A stretch of DNA of 10,331 nucleotides. Source: JAOUEE01 sp051011595. GTDB lineage: Bacteria > Actinomycetota > Acidimicrobiia > Acidimicrobiales > SHLQ01. Numbering within the stretch: position 1 is the first letter of the stretch; the number at the start of each line of letters is the position of its first letter. This document shows, one piece after another, positions 6,340 through 10,331 of this stretch. The translations under genes and the position numbers were made by a program. The stretch covers positions 1 to 10,331 of the forward strand of contig JBPCTQ010000239.1 in NCBI GenBank assembly GCA_051011595.1, given 5' to 3'. The notes below the pieces were generated by a model, which ran no database searches, was not told where the DNA came from, and saw only the letters and a list, made by a program, of their open reading frames with translations.

Positions 6340-7038
6340 ATGGACATTCCGACGCGCACCAGAGAACTCCGAACCCGGGCGACCCCTGCTCGACAGATGG
6401 TTGTCGAACGGTTCAGCGGGCTGCCGGCATGGGTGGTGTTGACCCAGCTGTTCATCGGTTTCGGTTGGCTCCGAGCCGCCACCGAGAAGCTCATCGATCC
6501 GGCATGGTGGAGAGGCGACGTTCTCGAGGAGTTCGTCGACACCCACGGCGACATGACCGTGGGTTGGTACGAACCCTTCCTGGACGCCGCGGTGCTCCCG
6601 AACGCGGTGCTCGTCGGCGTCATCGTTGTCGTGGCGCAGCTGGTGGCGGGCATCAGCCTCGTCACCGGGCGCCGGCTCACCGTCGGTATCGCCGTCGGCA
6701 TGTTCCTGAACCTACATTTCATGGCGGCCGGGGCAGTGACGCCATCAGCGTTCTACCTACTCGCCCAGGGCGCCCTGGCCTTGTGGCTGTGCGAACGGGC
6801 CCCGAACCGGGCCTCGGCCGCGGCGTTGCGGGCCAGCGCCGCCGGCGCGACCTTCGTGGCGGGCTTGAGCATCCCGTTCATCTCGACGCTGCACCCCGCC
6901 GAGGTCATCGAAGACCCGGCGGTGATGCTCTCGTTCGGCGGTGCGCTTGCCGCGCTGGGCTGTGTGCTGGCCGCCGGTTCTGCCAACGCGCTCGGCGGTC
7001 GGCCACATCTCATCGAGCGACGTCAGCCACCGCGATGA
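6340..7038 (+). CDS. DoxX/DoxD-like integral membrane protein
   Basis: A 232-residue membrane protein. Hydrophobic segments lie at about 29-45, 86-108, 112-132, 134-151, 165-183 and 194-213. The region FIGFGWLRAATEKLIDPAWW and the later HFMAAGAVTPSAFYLL match the pattern of DoxX and of the small DoxD subunit of thiosulfate:quinone oxidoreductase. DoxX proteins are linked to membrane redox or thiol-stress functions, but this one's activity cannot be read from sequence. The ATG at 6340 follows AAGGG with a 7-base spacer; AAGGAG at 6318-6323 is too far away to serve it. An upstream TTG at 6280 is open but lies inside the inverted repeat and adds a non-family extension. The haem peroxidase follows in the same direction after 105 bases, so the two may act together. 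Confidence 0.8.
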   Translation: MDIPTRTRELRTRATPARQMVVERFSGLPAWVVLTQLFIGFGWLRAATEKLIDPAWWRGDVLEEFVDTHGDMTVGWYEPFLDAAVLPNAVLVGVIVVVAQLVAGISLVTGRRLTVGIAVGMFLNLHFMAAGAVTPSAFYLLAQGALALWLCERAPNRASAAALRASAAGATFVAGLSIPFISTLHPAEVIEDPAVMLSFGGALAALGCVLAAGSANALGGRPHLIERRQPPR

Positions 7039-7061
7039 CGTCTGCCCCTCGGCCCGAATCC

Positions 7062-7100
7062 TTGCCGAACCTTTGCCGCCTCGCTGCTCGGCGCTTGCCG
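7062..7100 (+). promoter_or_regulatory. Three TTGCCG hexamers in 11-bp phase before the peroxidase gene
   Basis: TTGCCG occurs at 7062, 7073 and 7095, that is 11 and 22 bases apart, in the 105-base gap before the peroxidase start at 7144. This spacing puts the copies on one face of the helix, as at binding sites for OmpR-family regulators. The hexamer is short and GC-rich, so chance remains possible. Confidence 0.25.
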
Positions 7101-7143
7101 TGCCGGTGGTTCGTTGAACTCCCCATCCCTGAAGGAGCACACC

Positions 7144-9348
7144 ATGGAACCCGGCAACGAACCCCACGACCACAGCGCCACACCAACGGATCCCACCGAC
7201 GCACAGCCGGTGACCGGGCCGGCGAAGCGACGACGTCGTTCAGCGCTGCTGGCGCTGCCGATCGTGGCGGCCGGAATCGGTGTGGTCGCTCTCAACCCGC
7301 TGGCGTCGACGGCGACCGAGCCCGCGACGGTCTCGGCATCGGACCCTGACGCCCCGGAGGCCAGTGGCACTCCCCTCGACGAGCAGGATGTGGCCGACTT
7401 GGCGCTCGGCGACGCCCGAACATTGGACGGGTCGGGCAACAACATCGACAATCCCGCCGTCGGCCAAGCCGGCGAGAACTACGCACGGGTGGCCGAGGCG
7501 AACTACGCCGACGGCGTCGGGGAGATGATCGAAGGGCCAGACGAGCGCTACCTGAGCAACCGGATCTTCAACGACACCAACCAGAACATCTTCTCCGAGA
7601 ACGACGTCACCCACTGGAGCTTCGTCTGGGGTCAGTTCATCGACCACACCATTGGCCTGCGCGACGTCGGTGACGAAGAGCTGTTGATCGGCTTCGACCC
7701 CACAGACCCGCTGGAGGATTTCACCAACGATCTCGGCGGGATCTCCACCACCCGGTCGGCCACAGCCGAAGGCACCGGCACCGACGACACTCGAGAACAG
7801 GTCAACACCGTCAGCTCCTACATCGACGGCTGGTCGGTGTACGGCGGAACCGCCGAGCGTCTCGACTGGCTACGCGAGGGCAGCGTCGATGGCGACCCCA
7901 CCAACAACGAAGCCACGTTGATCACCGACGACGGCTACCTGCCGACGGCAGCAACACGGGAAGGCGTCGACGCCCCCGAAACCGATTTGATGGGCCGCTT
8001 GTTCGCCGAACCCGATGCCGCAGTCATCGCCGGCGACGTGCGAGTGAACGAGAACACCGGACTCACCGCTGTCCACACGCTGTTCGTACGTGAACACAAC
8101 CGCATCGTGGAGGCCCTGCCCGACCTCAGCGAAGAAGCCAAGTTCCAGATTGCTCGACGAATCGTGGCCGCCGAGCAGCAATACATCACCTACAACGAGT
8201 TCCTCCCGGCCATGGGTGTGGATCTCGAGGCCTATACCGGCTACGACCCGACCGTCGACCCGTCGATCACCAATGAGTTCGCCACCGTCGGCTATCGGGC
8301 CCACTCCCAGATCCACGGCGAGTTCGAAGCCGAGATCCCGCTCGCACAACTCGACGCCGCGACCCTCGAGCGATTGGAGACGCAAGGGGTGGATGTCGAC
8401 TTGGACGAAGCGGCCGGAGTCGCAGAAGTCGCCGTTCCTCTCACCGTCGCCTTCGGAAACCCCGATCTCCTCCAGGACATCGGCCTCGGCAACGTGCTCG
8501 CCGGGCTGAGCTCGGAAGCGGCGTACGCCAATGACGGCCAGATCGACAACCAGCTCCGCAGCGTGCTGTTCCAGATCCCGGGGCCTGACACCGAGACCCC
8601 GCTCGATTGTCTCGACGGTGAGGCGATCGCGGACTGCTTCAGTGGTGTCAACGATCTCGGCGCTCTCGATGTGGCCCGGGCCTACGACCACGGCATGCCC
8701 AGCTACAACGACATGCGGGTGGCCTACGGCCTCGATCCGGTCACGTCGTTCGCCGAACTCACCGGCGAGTCCACCGAGGACCTCGGCGGTCTCAGCATCG
8801 ACGACCCCGCAATCCTGGAGTTCGTGCATCTCGAGGACGGCGACGGCAACGTGCTCGAGATCGGTTCCGAGGCCGCAGAGGGCGAAACCGTGGTGGCCGA
8901 GCGGCGAACCGCCGACGCGGCCCGCCTCGCCGCGATCTTCGACGACGTCGACGAGGTCGATGCCTTCACCGGCATGGTGTCCGAACCCCATGTCGCCGGC
9001 ACCGAGTTCGGTGAGCTCCAGCTCGCCATGTGGCAGACCCAGTTCCAGGCTCTGCGCGACGGCGACCGGTACTTCTACGGCAACGACCCCGTGCTCGACG
9101 CCATCGCCGACACCTACGGTCTCGACTACCAACGCACGCTCACCGAGGTGATCACCGACAACACCGACATCGACGCCGCCGACCTGTCGGCGAACGCGTT
9201 CTTGTTGGCCGATGCCCAGCCCGACAGCTCCTCGGACAACCAGCCATCCCTCGACGCGGCCGAAGCCCCCCAGGACGGGCCCGACCCGGTCGAGGCGCAG
9301 CCTGACCGAAACGGCCGGAACCGGGCTGCCCGTCGTGGGCGTCGATGA
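7144..9348 (+). CDS. Exported animal-type haem peroxidase (peroxidase-cyclooxygenase superfamily)
   Basis: A 734-residue haem peroxidase expected to use H2O2 to oxidise halides or organic substrates outside the cytoplasm. A hydrophilic N-terminus with KRRRR precedes one hydrophobic helix (about 34-52), acting as signal or anchor. Catalytic motifs, compared with myeloperoxidase from memory: WGQFIDHT with distal His168 and Gln164; RVNENTGLTAVHTLFVREHN with catalytic Arg300; YRAHSQIHGEF with proximal His387; and LDVARAYDHGMPSYND. Asp167 and Glu303 match the two residues that make haem ester links. Oddities: the residue after distal His is Thr169 rather than the calcium-binding Asp, and Asp509 replaces the Asn that contacts the proximal His. 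The only two Cys seen (489, 498) could form a disulfide. The C-terminal tail is disordered and Arg-rich. Start: AAGGAG 6 bases before the ATG. Confidence 0.92.
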   Translation: MEPGNEPHDHSATPTDPTDAQPVTGPAKRRRRSALLALPIVAAGIGVVALNPLASTATEPATVSASDPDAPEASGTPLDEQDVADLALGDARTLDGSGNNIDNPAVGQAGENYARVAEANYADGVGEMIEGPDERYLSNRIFNDTNQNIFSENDVTHWSFVWGQFIDHTIGLRDVGDEELLIGFDPTDPLEDFTNDLGGISTTRSATAEGTGTDDTREQVNTVSSYIDGWSVYGGTAERLDWLREGSVDGDPTNNEATLITDDGYLPTAATREGVDAPETDLMGRLFAEPDAAVIAGDVRVNENTGLTAVHTLFVREHNRIVEALPDLSEEAKFQIARRIVAAEQQYITYNEFLPAMGVDLEAYTGYDPTVDPSITNEFATVGYRAHSQIHGEFEAEIPLAQLDAATLERLETQGVDVDLDEAAGVAEVAVPLTVAFGNPDLLQDIGLGNVLAGLSSEAAYANDGQIDNQLRSVLFQIPGPDTETPLDCLDGEAIADCFSGVNDLGALDVARAYDHGMPSYNDMRVAYGLDPVTSFAELTGESTEDLGGLSIDDPAILEFVHLEDGDGNVLEIGSEAAEGETVVAERRTADAARLAAIFDDVDEVDAFTGMVSEPHVAGTEFGELQLAMWQTQFQALRDGDRYFYGNDPVLDAIADTYGLDYQRTLTEVITDNTDIDAADLSANAFLLADAQPDSSSDNQPSLDAAEAPQDGPDPVEAQPDRNGRNRAARRGRR

Positions 9349-9372
9349 CCTCTATGCCACCGCAACGACCCA

Positions 9373-9391
9373 GGCGGCCACACAAGCCGCC
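9373..9391 (+). terminator. Possible terminator after the peroxidase gene
   Basis: GGCGGC and GCCGCC form a 6-bp stem around a 7-base loop, 24 bases after the peroxidase TGA. There is no T-tract. The call rests on position and GC-rich pairing. Confidence 0.4.
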
Positions 9392-9427
9392 GGGGCCGTG
9401 GACTGCGGACCGACACTTGCGACTCGC

Positions 9428-9436
9428 TGCTACAGT
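9428..9436 (+). promoter_or_regulatory. Extended -10 promoter for the Rieske oxygenase gene
   Basis: TGCTACAGT matches the extended -10 pattern TGnTANNNT and predicts a transcript start near 9443, giving a leader of about 74 bases. No good -35 is seen 17 bases upstream; TTGCGA at 9417-9422 is too close to serve as one. The position directly upstream of the structured leader supports the call. Confidence 0.45.
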
Positions 9437-9445
9437 CCCGGCCGG

Positions 9446-9464
9446 CGTCGGTGCTCCACCGACG
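9446..9464 (+). promoter_or_regulatory. Perfect stem-loop at the predicted 5' end of the leader
   Basis: CGTCGGTG, three bases, then CACCGACG form a perfect 8-bp inverted repeat starting about 3 bases after the predicted transcript start. It could be a 5' RNA hairpin preceding the riboswitch-like element or a DNA operator overlapping the early transcribed region. It ends one base before that element. Confidence 0.5.
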
Positions 9465-9511
9465 AACCGACGAGGGGAGCCCGTACCGGCTGCAAAGACG
9501 GGCCAGGAAGG
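9465..9511 (+). promoter_or_regulatory. Guanidine-III (ykkC-III) riboswitch candidate
   Basis: In order, the leader shows ACGAGG (9470-9475), GCCCGT (9479-9484), A, CCGG (9486-9489), CTGCAAAG, ACGGGC (9498-9503), then the Shine-Dalgarno AGGAAGG (9505-9511). GCCCGT pairs with ACGGGC (6 bp, the P2 helix), and CCG at 9467-9469 pairs with CGG at 9487-9489 across it (P1), making an H-type pseudoknot. From memory, ykkC-III aptamers carry the same blocks in the same order: ACGAGG, CCGUACC, CGG, and CAAG before ACGG, with the ribosome binding site just after P2. They occur mainly in actinobacteria and switch on guanidine export or degradation genes. Weak points are the 3-bp P1, the 3-base gap between ACGAGG and P2, and a shorter linker than in the example I recall. 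Confidence 0.65.
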
Positions 9512-9516
9512 ATTCC

Positions 9517-10331
9517 ATGTCCTCGCCGCACCCCGACGTCACCCGGCTGCTCGCTGAATCCGAGCCGTGCCTTCGGCCGCTCGGCCAGGCCACCACGCTC
9601 CCCCCGGAGGTCTTCGCCAATCCCGCCTGGTTCGAGGCCGAACGCGGCCGAGTCTTCCACTCGGGGTGGGTCGCCGTGGCCCGCAGCTCAGAGGTGACCG
9701 AACCGAACCAGTTCGTCACCGCCTCGATCGCGGGCGAACCCTGCATCGTGGTCCGGACACGAGAGGGACGCCTCAATGCCCTCTCCAACGTGTGCCGCCA
9801 TCGCGGCACCACAGTCATCGATGAGCGCGCCGGCACGGCGCCGTCGCTGCAGTGCAACCACCACCAGTGGACCTACTCTCACGAGGGCGAGCTCCGCGCC
9901 GCCCCTGCCATGGACGCGGCCGAGGACTTCGATATGGCAGCAGTCTGCTTGCCCCGGTTCGCCGTTGACGAGTGGCAGGGCTGGGTCCTCGTCAACGTCG
10001 ACGCCAACGCGGCCCCGCTTAGTGACGCTGCACCGGCCCTCGATGCGCTGATGAGCGAATACCGGGCGACCGAGCTGCACTCGATCGGCACGCTCGAGTA
10101 CCCGTCACCCTGGAACTGGAAGATCAGCGTCGAGAACTTCCTCGAGTCCTACCACCACCGTGGCATCCACCCCGAAACACTCGAACCGACCTTCCCGGGC
10201 TTGCAGTCCTTCGTGCCGCCGACCGGCACCGAGCCTTGGACCGGAGTCGACCATGTCAGCGTGGTCGACGGGGAGGAGCCGTTCCTCGCCCTCGTCGCCT
10301 ACCCCTCCCTCCTGCTCGGCGTGACCCGCGG
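9517..10331 (+). CDS. Rieske non-haem iron oxygenase, alpha subunit (3'-truncated by window)
   Basis: The first 271 residues of an aromatic-ring-hydroxylating or amine-type Rieske oxygenase; the gene continues past the right edge. The [2Fe-2S] ligands are Cys93 and His95 in CRHRG and Cys113 and His116 in CNHHQWTY. The catalytic domain begins with NWKISVENFLESYHHRGIHP, giving mononuclear iron ligands His213 and His218 and the bridging acidic residue Glu210. The third iron ligand lies beyond the window. The spacing recalls the choline, carnitine and glycine-betaine oxygenase branch as well as ring hydroxylases, so the substrate is open. An electron-donating reductase is needed and is not in the window. 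The ATG at 9517 follows AGGAAGG by 5 bases. The leader carries a guanidine-III-like element, which hints at a guanidine-related or nitrogen-compound substrate; this is inference. Confidence 0.92.
   Translation, partial: MSSPHPDVTRLLAESEPCLRPLGQATTLPPEVFANPAWFEAERGRVFHSGWVAVARSSEVTEPNQFVTASIAGEPCIVVRTREGRLNALSNVCRHRGTTVIDERAGTAPSLQCNHHQWTYSHEGELRAAPAMDAAEDFDMAAVCLPRFAVDEWQGWVLVNVDANAAPLSDAAPALDALMSEYRATELHSIGTLEYPSPWNWKISVENFLESYHHRGIHPETLEPTFPGLQSFVPPTGTEPWTGVDHVSVVDGEEPFLALVAYPSLLLGVTR

Noticed and set aside
6150..6722. 190-codon minus-strand open frame over the inverted repeat and DoxX-like gene
   Set aside because: It overlaps a convincing membrane-protein gene on the other strand, has no ribosome binding site I can see and no recognisable domain.
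7870..9132. 420-codon open frame antisense to the peroxidase gene
   Set aside because: It lies wholly inside a gene with clear catalytic motifs, has Gly/Val/Asp-rich shadow composition, and shows no recognisable domain.
9417..9422. TTGCGA as a -35 box for the Rieske gene
   Set aside because: Only 8 bases separate it from the -10 box, too few for a normal sigma-70-type promoter.
1..10331. CRISPR arrays, tRNA or rRNA genes, insertion sequences, integrases
   Set aside because: No regularly spaced repeats, no tRNA-like T-loop or cloverleaf pattern, and no transposase or recombinase motif were seen on either strand.

Overview
The window is high-GC DNA with strongly G/C-biased third codon positions, GTG as well as ATG starts, and families typical of actinobacteria (an MprA/MprB-like two-component pair, an actinobacterial-style acyl-CoA synthetase, a phosphotransferase-family gene). 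Gene style suggests an Acidimicrobiia- or Ilumatobacter-like actinobacterium. That placement is an impression from the sequence, not a database result.

Layout. At the left edge lies the 5' end of a leftward phosphotransferase-family gene (1-89), divergent from a complete acyl-CoA synthetase (177-1802). The synthetase converges, across a shared GC-rich hairpin (1808-1829), on a leftward lipoprotein gene for a branched-chain-amino-acid-type ABC substrate-binding protein (1830-3224), which has no permease or ATPase beside it here. Upstream of that, also leftward, are a sensor histidine kinase (3385-4722) and its response regulator (4724-5419), separated by one base, then a small secreted acidic protein (5578-6111). 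The gap between the secreted protein and the regulator holds two tandem stem-loops.

A 228-bp divergent intergenic region (6112-6339) contains a perfect 12-bp palindrome and a 24-bp near-perfect inverted repeat. It separates the leftward block from rightward genes for a DoxX/DoxD-like membrane protein (6340-7038) and a large exported animal-type haem peroxidase (7144-9348). I infer that sensor, regulator, secreted protein, DoxX-like protein and peroxidase form an envelope redox or stress locus; only their proximity and divergent arrangement support this.

The right end carries the start of a Rieske non-haem iron oxygenase alpha subunit (9517 to the edge). Its short leader contains an extended -10 promoter, a perfect 8-bp stem-loop, and a stretch whose conserved blocks, order and pairing closely resemble the guanidine-III (ykkC-III) riboswitch, ending directly at the Shine-Dalgarno sequence. 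If confirmed, this would put a Rieske oxygenase under guanidine control, which is the most interesting observation in the window.
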